Shown here: piece by piece, positions 14,205 through 22,367 of the stretch | How the letters are laid out: each line of letters begins with the position of its first letter | How positions within the stretch are numbered: position 1 is the stretch's first letter | Assembly: GCA_947572405.1 (NCBI GenBank) | Contig: CANPBV010000001.1 | Location: 1-42,353 of the forward strand | DNA: 42,353 nt | Reading direction: 5' to 3' | Source: an uncultured Mycoplasmatota bacterium | GTDB taxonomy: Bacteria > Bacillota_I > Bacilli_A > RF39 > UBA660 | Translations under genes and position numbers: made by a program | The notes under the pieces: generated by a model | What the model saw: the letters and a program-made list of their open reading frames with translations, nothing else | Database searches by the model: none | What the model was told of the DNA's origin: nothing

Positions 14205-17011
14205 AACAAAGGTTTCAAAAATTCACCAGTATAACTTTCTTTCACTTTTACTATTTCCTCTGGAGTTCCTGTTGCTACAATGGTTCCTCCTCCATCTCCA
14301 CCTTCTGGACCTAAGTCAATAATATAATCAGCTACTTTAATCACATCTAAATTGTGCTCAATTACCAAAACAGTATCCCCATTATCAACAATTCTTTGCA
14401 AAATAACCAATAGCTTTTTGATATCATCAGCATGTAGTCCAGTTGTTGGCTCATCTAATATAAATAAGCTCTTTCCAGTTGGCTTCTTTTGTAATTCTTT
14501 TGCAAGCTTCACTCTTCCTGCTTCTCCCCCTGATAAAGTAGGAGCACTTTGACCTAACTTGATATAAGATAAACCAACATCCATAAGTACTTGTAACTTA
14601 TTTTTAATCTTTGGAAATGCATCAAAAAATTCTAATGCCTCTTCTACTCTCATTTCTAAAACATCATAGATATTTTTCCCTTTAAACTTAATTTCTAATG
14701 TCTCTCTATTATATCTAGTTCCACTACAAACTTCACAAGGAACATAGACATCAGGTAAGAAATGCATCTCTATTTTTTTGACTCCATCTCCAGAGCAGGC
14801 TTCACAGCGACCACCTTTTACATTGAAAGAAAATCTACTTTTATCATATCCTCTGATTTTTGCTTCTTTGGTATTCGTAAATACATCTCTAATGTCATCA
14901 AATACTCCTGTATAAGTAGCTGGATTACTCCTAGGAGTTCTTCCTATTGGTGTCTGTGAAATGTCAACCACTTTATCAATATACTCTAACCCTTTAATCG
15001 CTTTACAAGCACCTACTTTTTCTTTTCCTTTGTAGACTTTATTAAAAACCGCTTTATAAATAATTTCATTCACCAAACTACTTTTTCCAGAACCACTTAC
15101 TCCAGTAACACAAGTAAACGTACCAAGTGGAACTTTAACATTAACATTTTTTAAGTTATTTTCTTTTGCGCCTTTCACTTCTAAAAATAGTTTATTTCCT
15201 TTTCTTCTTTTTTCGGGGACTTCTATTTTTTCCACACCAGATAAATATTTTCCTGTCAAACTATTCTTATTTTTCATGACTTCTTCTGGAGTTCCTTCTG
15301 CCACCACAGTTCCACCATGTAATCCTGCTCCTGGACCAATGTCAACCAAATAATCACTTGCTAACATTGTATCTGTATCGTGTTCTACAACAATTAAAGT
15401 ATTTCCTAAATCTCTCATTTCTTGTAAAGAATGAATCAATTTATTATTGTCTCTTTGATGAAGTCCAATACTAGGTTCATCCAAAACATATAAAACGCCG
15501 GTTAACCGAGAACCAATTTGTGTTGCAAGACGAATACGTTGTGCTTCTCCTCCTGACAATGTAGAAGCACTTCTGGCTAGTGTTAAATACGCAAGCCCTA
15601 CATTTACTAAAAATGTAAGTCTTGAATTAATCTCTTTTATAATCAATCTAGAGATTTCTTCTTGCTCTTTGTTTAATTTTAGTTTACTGAAAAATTCTTG
15701 TAAATCACCAATACTCATAAGAGTTAACTCATAAATATTCTTTTTTCCTACTAATACAGACAATACAGAGTCATGTAATCTTGCACCATGACAAGTTGGG
15801 CAAGTAAGTTCTGTCATAAATCCTTCAATCCAATCACGAATCCAACCACTTTTTGTTTCCATATATCGTCTTTCTAAATTCGTAATAATGCCTTCAAAAT
15901 AATCTTTGCTGGTTCTGGTATTCCCAGTTTTTGATACATAGTGAAATTCTAATAAATCTTTAGAACCATACAAAATAATATCTAGTTTCTTTTTATCCAT
16001 ATTTTTAATTGGCATATCCAAATCGATATCATAAAATTTTGCTAATGTCTCTATTTGAGTACTATAAGTACTTTGTTCATCACTCAAGTTTAAGGATACA
16101 ATCGCTCCTTCATGGATGCTTAAATCTCTATTTGGAATAACCAAATCTTCATCTATTTTTAACTTTACACCTAGACCTTTACAGTCTGGACAAGCTCCAT
16201 AAGGGGCATTAAAAGAAAACATTCGTGGTTCTAATTCAGGAAGTGAAAAATCACAGTCTGGACAAGCATAAGATTCGCTCATGACAATTTCTTCTCCACC
16301 TACTACATCAATCACGCATTTTCCATGTGCTAGCTTTGTTGATAATTCAATTGCTTCATAAAGTCTACTACGAATATCTTCTTTCATAATGAGTCGATCA
16401 ATAATAATTTCGATATTATGTTTTTTATTTTTTTCTAAATTAATCTCTTCACTTAATTCATACTCTGTATGATCGATTCTGGCACGTACATAACCATCTT
16501 TGCGTAAATTTTCTAACAAATCTTTAAATGTTCCTTTTTCACCATGAACAACGGGCGCTAAAACACGAATTTTAGTTCCTATCTCTAATTTCAAAATTTG
16601 GTTTGTCATTTCCTCAATACTTTGACTTGTGATAGGACGTTTATGAATAGGACAATAAGGAACACCAATTCTTGCATATAAAAGTCTTAAATAATCATAA
16701 ATTTCAGTCACTGTTCCTACTGTACTTCTTGGGTTTTTATTGGTTGTTTTTTGATCAATACTAATAGATGGACTAAGTCCTTCAATACTATCTACATCCG
16801 GCTTTTCACTCCCACCTAAAAATTGTCTCGCATAAGCACTAAGACTTTCTACATAGCGCCTTTCCCCTTCTGCATAAATAGTATCAAATGCAAGACTACT
16901 TTTTCCAGAGCCACTTACTCCAGTCATAACAATAAGCTTATTTTTAGGTAGTTCAATTGACACATTTTTTAAGTTATTTTCTCTTGCTCCTTTTACAATA
17001 ATCTTATCCAT
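14195..17011 (-). CDS. uvrA: Excinuclease ABC subunit A
   Basis: 938 residues, full length for UvrA, the damage-sensing ATPase of nucleotide excision repair that loads UvrB. There are two ABC modules. Walker A GVSGSGKSSL occurs at about 31-40 and again in the second half (GVSGSGKSSLVNEI). Signatures are LSGGEAQRIRLA and LSGGEAGRVKLA, each followed by LDEPS or LDEPT. Zinc modules are visible as paired CPDC motifs in the first half and CEAC...CEVC in the second. The ATG lies after AAGGAG. uvrB is not adjacent. It has its own promoter and terminator. Confidence 0.98.
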   Translation of the reverse strand: MDKIIVKGARENNLKNVSIELPKNKLIVMTGVSGSGKSSLAFDTIYAEGERRYVESLSAYARQFLGGSEKPDVDSIEGLSPSISIDQKTTNKNPRSTVGTVTEIYDYLRLLYARIGVPYCPIHKRPITSQSIEEMTNQILKLEIGTKIRVLAPVVHGEKGTFKDLLENLRKDGYVRARIDHTEYELSEEINLEKNKKHNIEIIIDRLIMKEDIRSRLYEAIELSTKLAHGKCVIDVVGGEEIVMSESYACPDCDFSLPELEPRMFSFNAPYGACPDCKGLGVKLKIDEDLVIPNRDLSIHEGAIVSLNLSDEQSTYSTQIETLAKFYDIDLDMPIKNMDKKKLDIILYGSKDLLEFHYVSKTGNTRTSKDYFEGIITNLERRYMETKSGWIRDWIEGFMTELTCPTCHGARLHDSVLSVLVGKKNIYELTLMSIGDLQEFFSKLKLNKEQEEISRLIIKEINSRLTFLVNVGLAYLTLARSASTLSGGEAQRIRLATQIGSRLTGVLYVLDEPSIGLHQRDNNKLIHSLQEMRDLGNTLIVVEHDTDTMLASDYLVDIGPGAGLHGGTVVAEGTPEEVMKNKNSLTGKYLSGVEKIEVPEKRRKGNKLFLEVKGAKENNLKNVNVKVPLGTFTCVTGVSGSGKSSLVNEIIYKAVFNKVYKGKEKVGACKAIKGLEYIDKVVDISQTPIGRTPRSNPATYTGVFDDIRDVFTNTKEAKIRGYDKSRFSFNVKGGRCEACSGDGVKKIEMHFLPDVYVPCEVCSGTRYNRETLEIKFKGKNIYDVLEMRVEEALEFFDAFPKIKNKLQVLMDVGLSYIKLGQSAPTLSGGEAGRVKLAKELQKKPTGKSLFILDEPTTGLHADDIKKLLVILQRIVDNGDTVLVIEHNLDVIKVADYIIDLGPEGGDGGGTIVATGTPEEIVKVKESYTGEFLKPLLKK

Positions 17012-17044
17012 TTTACTCCTTCTTTCTTACTACAGATAGGTTCT

Positions 17045-17053
17045 ATTATAACA
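17045..17053 (-). promoter_or_regulatory. Extended -10 promoter of uvrA
   Basis: TGT-TATAAT on the minus strand (-10 at 17050-17045), about 33 bases upstream of the uvrA ATG. I did not recognise a LexA box. Confidence 0.6.
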
Positions 17054-17128
17054 CAATCTCTAGTTTCTTTCATTTCCAAATGTAGGAAATAATACCATTT
17101 ACCATGATACCAATAATTTCTTTAGAAG

Positions 17129-17149
17129 AAAAAACATCAATGGTGATGT
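17129..17149 (-). terminator. Terminator of the ZIP gene, overlapping the stop codon
   Basis: ACATCA (minus strand, 17149-17144), 4-base loop, TGATGT (17139-17134), then U residues. The stop TGA is in the 3' arm, and the hairpin encodes most of the C-terminal HHH. Confidence 0.75.
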
Positions 17150-17916
17150 CCTCCGGTCATAAAACCAATCAAAAGAATAACAAAGCCACTTACTACACCA
17201 AGTATTGTTTCTTTTTTATTTTTGGAGTGAAGTATTTGTTCTAATAGTTCAAATAAAACAATATAAATAATCATTCCAAGTGTAATACTTAGTAAAATTC
17301 CTAAAATTATTTCTTCTTTCATGACTCCATTTAAGAAAAACATAATCATTCCACCTAAAAATGTAGATATGGAAATAAGAAAACTAATAATTAGTGTTTT
17401 TCGCTTATTTTCACTGCTTTTATAAAAGGTTGAAGCGATGATCATCCCCATTGGAATGTTATGTAAGCCAACTCCAAGTCCCACTAATAAACCTAAATGA
17501 CTGGACGTGGAAGCGGTACCATAAATTGCCATCCCTTCTATTATATTGTGCAAAACAAGGGCAACGCTAGAGACAATTCCAATATGATATAAATGCTCTA
17601 TATGTTCTCTTTTGCTATGATGGTGCCCTTCATCTAAAGCATGATGCGGAATAAAATGATCTAAAATTTTCAATAGGACAATTCCAAAGACAATGCAACC
17701 TAATAAAATAATGATTCGCCAATTTCCCATCGCTTCTAAGTGTTCATAACTTTCTGGAAAAAGTTCAAAAATAGATAAACTGATCATTACCCCGAATGCT
17801 AAAGCAAGAGAAAAAGAGACAAATTTCTCGTTATTTTTTGTAATCAATACAATGATTGTTCCGAGTAATATAAATAAACCAAGAATGAATGTTAATAAAA
17901 GCGCGAATAATTCCAT
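17137..17916 (-). CDS. ZIP family metal transporter
   Basis: 259 residues from the ATG at 17914-17916, which has AAGGA 8 bases upstream; an ATG two codons earlier is too close to that site. Eight membrane segments are expected, and a His-rich loop follows the third (HHALDEGHHHSKREHIEHLYH, about 91-111). The TM4 metal motif is HNIIEGMA (H123, E127). In TM5 the usual HNIPEG is HNIPMG, so one carboxylate ligand is lost. ZIP proteins carry Zn, Mn or Fe into the cytoplasm; which metal is moved here cannot be told. The C-terminus ends GGHHH. The CtpE-like ATPase lies two genes upstream, but a terminator separates the lipoprotein gene from this one. Confidence 0.86.
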   Translation of the reverse strand: MELFALLLTFILGLFILLGTIIVLITKNNEKFVSFSLALAFGVMISLSIFELFPESYEHLEAMGNWRIIILLGCIVFGIVLLKILDHFIPHHALDEGHHHSKREHIEHLYHIGIVSSVALVLHNIIEGMAIYGTASTSSHLGLLVGLGVGLHNIPMGMIIASTFYKSSENKRKTLIISFLISISTFLGGMIMFFLNGVMKEEIILGILLSITLGMIIYIVLFELLEQILHSKNKKETILGVVSGFVILLIGFMTGGHHH

Positions 17917-17932
17917 AACCATCTTCCTTTAA

Positions 17933-17955
17933 AAAAAGAGTTTCAAACTCTTTTT
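17933..17955 (-). terminator. Terminator of the lipoprotein gene
   Basis: Stem AAAAAGAGTT with AACTCTTTTT around a short TCA/TGA loop, then U residues on the minus strand. It lies 18 bases after the stop at 17973 and is almost symmetrical, so it could act in both directions. Confidence 0.82.
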
Positions 17956-17972
17956 CATTATAACACATTTTT

Positions 17973-18857
17973 CTATTTTCCTAAAATACTTTTTACATAT
18001 TTTTTAGCGTCTTCATACTTACTACTAAGTCCAGGCTTTACCTCTTCGTAAATTTCTGTCACTTCATCTTTTCCTGCTTCTAAATAAGGTTTCGCACTAT
18101 CCCAAGCGCTTTCTAATGCAGGAATGATTGCTTCTACATGTGGCCGTAGTGTATCTTCTACTTTACCACTAAATGTTTCTACTTTCTGAAATAAAGTTGT
18201 ATTCTCTACATAGTTAGAAAGCGTTGTCAATCCGTTTATGATGGCCTCTTTATCAATATCAGGAAGATGACCTTTTATGTTTTCAATGGTTCCCTCAAAG
18301 TCAAAATTTTCTATAGTATCTACACCACTTCTAAGTCCTTCAATACAAGAACTTGTTACATAGTTGGCCCTGTAATATTTGGAAATAACTTCTTCTACTT
18401 TATCGCCTTCTACTACATAAGTAACATTTGGATAATAAAGCGCGATTTTTTTTTCGGCTTCTTCAGATTTTTTACTACCACAATAATAAATTTGAACCAT
18501 TGGTTTTTCTCTTAAAGAAGCTTCAAATATCTCTGTGCTATAAGTTTGATCTTGCTTTATTTTTTCTGCTGAAGTATCTTTTTTAGTGGTAACACTTTCT
18601 CCACTATAAACCACAACTTGATTATCCCCCTCTAAGGACTCGATATAGGTAACAATCTCCCCCTTTTCTGAATCTGTAGAAGGTGCTGTTACAACAGATT
18701 TAGAGATGGAGATTCCACCAATGGTTGCCTCCTCTTCTCTTACTGTAATAATGGGTTCTATTACTTGTTCTGGTACTTGTTCTTTAGATAGGGTACAACC
18801 CGATAATAATAATGTTGTAGTCAGTGCAAACATAACTATTCTTTTTTTATTTTTCAT
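17973..18857 (-). CDS. Lipoprotein of unknown function with amphipathic C-terminal helices
   Basis: 294 residues with a signal peptide and lipobox LLSGC (Cys at about 21). A low-complexity linker rich in E, S and T follows, then a compact alpha/beta segment (PMVQIYYCGSKKSEEAEKKIALYYPNVTYVVEG, about 114-146). The rest is a long helical tail with repeated amphipathic units (TLFQKVETFSGKVEDTLRP, then ALESAWDSAKPYLEAGKDEV). The tail resembles membrane- or lipid-binding helical repeats. I do not recognise a family. It has a strong promoter of its own and lies between a P-type ATPase gene and a ZIP gene. Confidence 0.75.
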   Translation of the reverse strand: MKNKKRIVMFALTTTLLLSGCTLSKEQVPEQVIEPIITVREEEATIGGISISKSVVTAPSTDSEKGEIVTYIESLEGDNQVVVYSGESVTTKKDTSAEKIKQDQTYSTEIFEASLREKPMVQIYYCGSKKSEEAEKKIALYYPNVTYVVEGDKVEEVISKYYRANYVTSSCIEGLRSGVDTIENFDFEGTIENIKGHLPDIDKEAIINGLTTLSNYVENTTLFQKVETFSGKVEDTLRPHVEAIIPALESAWDSAKPYLEAGKDEVTEIYEEVKPGLSSKYEDAKKYVKSILGK

Positions 18858-18883
18858 AAAATCACTCCCATTTCTAATTGCTT

Positions 18884-18912
18884 ATTATAATCCAAAAACC
18901 AGTATTTGTAAA
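18884..18912 (-). promoter_or_regulatory. Promoter of the lipoprotein gene
   Basis: TTTACA (-35, minus strand 18912-18907), 17-base spacer, TATAAT (-10, 18889-18884), about 26 bases before the ATG. Confidence 0.8.
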
Positions 18913-18915
18913 ATT

Positions 18916-21240
18916 TCAATGAAGCTTCTTTTCTCTACATTCAATTCTCCATTCAATAAAGTCCGTAAATAGACGGAAAGCGAATAATGAAACAATCATT
19001 AATCCTCCTAACAATATCACCATTCTAAAGTTTAACCAAACAAGGGAATAAAATGTTCGTAAAAAGATACATTGTAACAACATTAAAGTAATCATACTAA
19101 CAAACAAGGTTCTCTTTAAAAGGTTAAATGGCTTACATAATTGATATAGTAATCGGAAACCAACGAAACCATTCATAAATACACACATGGTAGATACTTG
19201 ATCATCTGTAAAGGCAAACAGCTTACTCGCTAGCATAATCACTAAAATATTAAATACAATAGTCAGTGCACTAGGAATCGATTTACTAAATACATTTTTT
19301 AGAAAATTTCCTTTTATTCGGCTTTTGTTAGGCTGTAAAGCAAGTACAAAGGAAGGAATTCCGATTGTTACGACACTGGTTAGGGTTAATTGAATTGGAA
19401 TAAATGGATATTGAAGTCCTAAAATAGCAAATACAACAGCTAAAACAGTGGCATATGTTGTTTTTGTTAAGAAAAGAGTTGCAGAACGCTCAATATTATT
19501 GACTGTTCTTCTACCTTCTGCAACGACAGCTGGCATTGCATCAAAATTAGAATTTAAAAGAACTAGTTCAGATACATTACGTGCAGCATCTGTTCCACTA
19601 GCAATGGCAATACTGCAATCAGCCTCTTTTAAAGCTAATACATCATTTACTCCGTCTCCTGTCATGGCGACAATATGTCCCCTACTTTTTAAAGCCATAA
19701 TGAGCTCTTTTTTTTGGATTGGAGAAACTCTTCCAAATACAGTATAATTTTCTGCAGCTTGATCAAGTTCTTCCTTTGTTTTGATTTGACTCATATCAAT
19801 CATTTTATCATAATGTTCAATTCCAGCTCTTTTGGCAATACTAGAAACAGTCACAACATGATCTCCTGAAATCACTTTGATCGATACGTCTTGCTCTTTA
19901 AAATATTTTAATGTTTCTTTTGCTTCTTTTCTAATTTTATCCCGAATTAATATAAAAGAGACTAAGTCATATTTTTTTGGAAGTTCTCCAGTCCAAGTAT
20001 CTGTGTGAATGAGTAATAATACCCGATTCTCTAAAATATATTTTCCAATCTCTTGTTCTATTTCTTCATATCTTTCTTGTAATAAATATTCTGGTGCTCC
20101 TAAAAGATAGGTTCCTTGCTTTTCAAATTCTACTCCAGAATATTTTTTTTCAGAAGAAAATGGGATCGTTGTTTTTACTTTCCAATCTGTCTTTGTATGA
20201 TACTTATTTTTTAAAGCAACAAAAGTGGGATTATGATCATCTAAGGCGTTTGTAATAGAAGATAAAATGTTACTTACTTCTTCTGCTTTTTTATTATCAT
20301 AAGGAATGGTTGCATACACTTCCATAATTCCTTCTGTAATCGTTCCTGTTTTGTCTAGGCAAAGTGTATCCACGCGTGCTAGAGTTTCAATGCAATATAA
20401 GTCTTGTACTAGTACTTTATGTTTTGAAAGCCTTACCGCACTTACCGCTAAAACAGTGCTCGTTAATAATACAAGACCTTCTGGGATCATTCCAAGAATG
20501 GCTGCTACTGTATTGACTACAGCATCATTGAATGCATTATTTTCAATTCCAAGCTGTCTTGTAAATAAGATTAGACCAATAGGGATAATTCCAATGGAAA
20601 CCATTTTTATAATTTTTTTTAAGGATTTCATAAGGATAGAATTTGCTTGTTTCATATAATGGGCTTCCGCCGATATTTTGGCGGTATAATTATCAATTCC
20701 CACATGGGTTACTTTTACATAAGCACTACCACTCACAATAAAACTTCCAGAAAGCAGTTCTTCTCCTTCTTTTTTTAAAATAGGGACTGATTCTCCTGTA
20801 ATAAAAGCTTCATTCACTTCCACAGCCCCTTTTACAATGATAGAATCAGTAACAACTTGATTTCCAAGGGATAAATATAAAATATCATCTAAAACAATTT
20901 CTGAGTTTTCCATTTCTTCTAATTTACTATCTCGTAATACTCTTGATTTGGTTGCTGATATGATAGATAGTTTATCAATTGTTCTTTTGGCATTAATCTC
21001 TTGAATGATACTGATGATGGTATTGCAAAATACGACTCCTAAAAACATGATGTTTTTATAAGATTTTACAAGAATTAGGGAAAGTGCTAATGCGAAGTTT
21101 AAAAAGTTAAATAATGTAAAAATATTTGATTTTATAATTTGTTTCATACTTTTTGTAGGAACTGTTGTATCGTAATTAACGAGATTTTTCTCTTTTCTAA
21201 TCTCTACTTCTTTTCTAGTTAGACCTGTTAATTTATCCAT
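18916..21240 (-). CDS. P-type cation ATPase, CtpE-like
   Basis: 774 residues with all P-type core motifs: TGES at 148-151 (actuator), GMIPEGL at 250-256 in the ion-binding helix M4, the phosphorylation site DKTGT with D296, and MTGDGVNDVLALKEAD in the P domain. No N-terminal heavy-metal CXXC domain is present. The short actuator and M4 MIPEGLVLLTS context resemble Mycobacterium CtpE, reported to transport Ca2+, so calcium export is a reasonable guess. The C-terminal half has six membrane segments. The ATG follows AGGAGG. It starts about 75 bases after the 6S RNA 3' end, and TATAAT-like boxes occur in that gap. Confidence 0.9.
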   Translation of the reverse strand: MDKLTGLTRKEVEIRKEKNLVNYDTTVPTKSMKQIIKSNIFTLFNFLNFALALSLILVKSYKNIMFLGVVFCNTIISIIQEINAKRTIDKLSIISATKSRVLRDSKLEEMENSEIVLDDILYLSLGNQVVTDSIIVKGAVEVNEAFITGESVPILKKEGEELLSGSFIVSGSAYVKVTHVGIDNYTAKISAEAHYMKQANSILMKSLKKIIKMVSIGIIPIGLILFTRQLGIENNAFNDAVVNTVAAILGMIPEGLVLLTSTVLAVSAVRLSKHKVLVQDLYCIETLARVDTLCLDKTGTITEGIMEVYATIPYDNKKAEEVSNILSSITNALDDHNPTFVALKNKYHTKTDWKVKTTIPFSSEKKYSGVEFEKQGTYLLGAPEYLLQERYEEIEQEIGKYILENRVLLLIHTDTWTGELPKKYDLVSFILIRDKIRKEAKETLKYFKEQDVSIKVISGDHVVTVSSIAKRAGIEHYDKMIDMSQIKTKEELDQAAENYTVFGRVSPIQKKELIMALKSRGHIVAMTGDGVNDVLALKEADCSIAIASGTDAARNVSELVLLNSNFDAMPAVVAEGRRTVNNIERSATLFLTKTTYATVLAVVFAILGLQYPFIPIQLTLTSVVTIGIPSFVLALQPNKSRIKGNFLKNVFSKSIPSALTIVFNILVIMLASKLFAFTDDQVSTMCVFMNGFVGFRLLYQLCKPFNLLKRTLFVSMITLMLLQCIFLRTFYSLVWLNFRMVILLGGLMIVSLFAFRLFTDFIEWRIECREKKLH

Positions 21241-21316
21241 ACTATCCCTCCTTTTTTATTATAGCATTATTATACATTCCTGTACCAAAAAAAGTGTGAC
21301 AGTTTTGTAAGATGTC

Positions 21317-21498
21317 AAAAAAAAAGCCCAAATAATCGGTGCTCGCAACGATAAAAACCTGATCTCCCAGGTGGGCATCACAGAATTCATATCAGGATTC
21401 TTGTATCAATACAAGCATTCAACAACAATAAATTCATTAGATTCCCAATCGTTATAAATTAGTAGGTTTTTCTAATTAAGCTACCATATCATTTAGGC
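21317..21498 (-). ncRNA. ssrS: Probable 6S RNA
   Basis: A gene-free, less AT-biased block of about 182 nt with a strong promoter at one end and a U-run at the other. The first bases GCCUAAAU (21498-21491) pair with the last bases AUUUGGGC (21333-21326), giving the closing stem typical of 6S RNA, and nine U follow. Inside are further hairpins, such as ACCTG/CAGGT near 21355-21375 and ATCG/CGAT near 21336-21355. 6S RNA binds the sigma-A RNA polymerase holoenzyme and is about 180-200 nt. In Bacillus subtilis bsrA lies next to aspS; here aspS is two genes away on the same strand. Length, closing stem and location support the call. The sequence itself I cannot confirm from memory. Confidence 0.6.
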
Positions 21499-21504
21499 AA
21501 TTTC

Positions 21505-21534
21505 ATTATATCATATTTTTTTATGCTTTGTCAT
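21505..21534 (-). promoter_or_regulatory. Promoter of the 6S-like RNA
   Basis: ATGACA (-35, minus strand 21534-21529), 18-base spacer, TATAAT (-10, 21510-21505) with TG one base upstream. The predicted start coincides with the 5' arm of the closing stem. The -35 overlaps the end of the methyltransferase gene. Confidence 0.75.
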
Positions 21535-22058
21535 CTCATTTTGAATGGAAGTGCGAATTTTTTTACTTTTGACTTATTTTTCACAAGTAAAATTGGAAAT
21601 CCATTATGCCTATTTCCAAAACAAGCTTTTGGAAAATATCTAATTTTCAAAAATTTTTCTAGAGATATTTGTTCCTTCAACTGTTCTATCAGCATCTCAT
21701 GATATTCCCTCGTTGTAAGAGATGGATTATTACTATGATTACAACCACATAAAGCAATGCAAAAATCTAAATTTTCTTTTAATGCCCTTTCAACTATCAT
21801 TTCTGTTGATTCACAAGGAAATAGTCCAACTAATAAACTATTTTTTTCTAATTTTACTTTATCATTAAAATATCCATTTATAAGTTTTGCTTTGGTTGGA
21901 TATCCTTTCCATACTTTGGAATCATAAACCGTAACGGTTCCGCCTCCTATTTTTAATTGATATTCTCTTAAACTATGCCCTAGTAGCGGAAAAATGCCAC
22001 TTCCTATTTCTACTACATCTCTTTTTAAATTAAATTCTCTTCTAATTAATTCATACAT
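21531..22058 (-). CDS. SAM-dependent methyltransferase-like protein, C-terminal part of a split gene
   Basis: 175 residues. The start holds a class I methyltransferase-like motif I (RDVVEIGSGIFPLLG) followed by a strand with an acidic end (TVTVYDSKVW), then LVGLFPCESTEMIVERAL and LDFCIALCGCNHSNNP. The substrate is unknown. The ATG at 22056-22058 has no ribosome site and lies at a run of six A. Adding one A to the run fuses this frame to the 74-codon frame upstream, giving one protein of about 248 residues with a helical N-terminal region before the SAM-binding fold, the usual order. I therefore read it as the second half of a frameshifted (or mis-assembled) gene. Confidence 0.6.
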   Translation of the reverse strand: MYELIRREFNLKRDVVEIGSGIFPLLGHSLREYQLKIGGGTVTVYDSKVWKGYPTKAKLINGYFNDKVKLEKNSLLVGLFPCESTEMIVERALKENLDFCIALCGCNHSNNPSLTTREYHEMLIEQLKEQISLEKFLKIRYFPKACFGNRHNGFPILLVKNKSKVKKFALPFKMR

Positions 22059-22270
22059 TTTTTATAAACACTACAACTTGGTTTTATTAATCCTGCTGCT
22101 TCATATATTTGCGCTAAAAAGGCATTTGTTAAAGGAAGACCCAATTGATCCATTCCAATGTGCGCATTTAAATAACCAACATCATATCCAAGAGCGTCTT
22201 CATAGGTTTCTCCAAATTGAGTTAAAACTCTTGCTATTTTTTCTTTGCTTCTTGTTACATAAGTATACAT
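22046..22270 (-). CDS. N-terminal part of the split methyltransferase-like gene
   Basis: 74 codons opening MYTYVTRSKEKIARVLTQFG, followed by a DVGYLNAHIGMDQLGLPLT stretch and a helix AFLAQIYEAAGLI. It ends KKCMN at a stop just after the A6 run. GGAGG lies 4 bases upstream of the ATG, so this is where translation starts. An extended -10 (TGA-TACAAT) lies further upstream. On its own it has no known domain. It makes sense as the helical cap of the methyltransferase frame that follows with a 13-base overlap. If the run of A is real, only this fragment is made unless the ribosome slips. Confidence 0.55.
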   Translation of the reverse strand: MYTYVTRSKEKIARVLTQFGETYEDALGYDVGYLNAHIGMDQLGLPLTNAFLAQIYEAAGLIKPSCSVYKKCMN

Positions 22271-22296
22271 AAAACCTCCCTTTTATATGGAATCTT

Positions 22297-22305
22297 ATTG
22301 TATCA
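22297..22305 (-). promoter_or_regulatory. Extended -10 promoter of the split methyltransferase gene
   Basis: TGA-TACAAT on the minus strand (-10 at 22302-22297), about 27 bases before the ATG. No -35 recognised. Confidence 0.5.
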
Positions 22306-22327
22306 CATTTTTTCCATTTGGAGGAAT

Positions 22328-22358
22328 GGGATTTTTAACTTTTTTCATTAAAAATCCC
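22328..22358. repeat. 11-bp inverted repeat downstream of prs
   Basis: GGGATTTTTAA (22328-22338) and TTAAAAATCCC (22348-22358) form a perfect 11-bp stem with a 9-base loop. It lies between the prs stop and the promoter of the methyltransferase gene. Neither strand has a U run right after it, so it is not a standard intrinsic terminator; an operator or transcript-stabilising hairpin is possible. Confidence 0.7.
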
Positions 22359-22367
22359 CATAACTCT

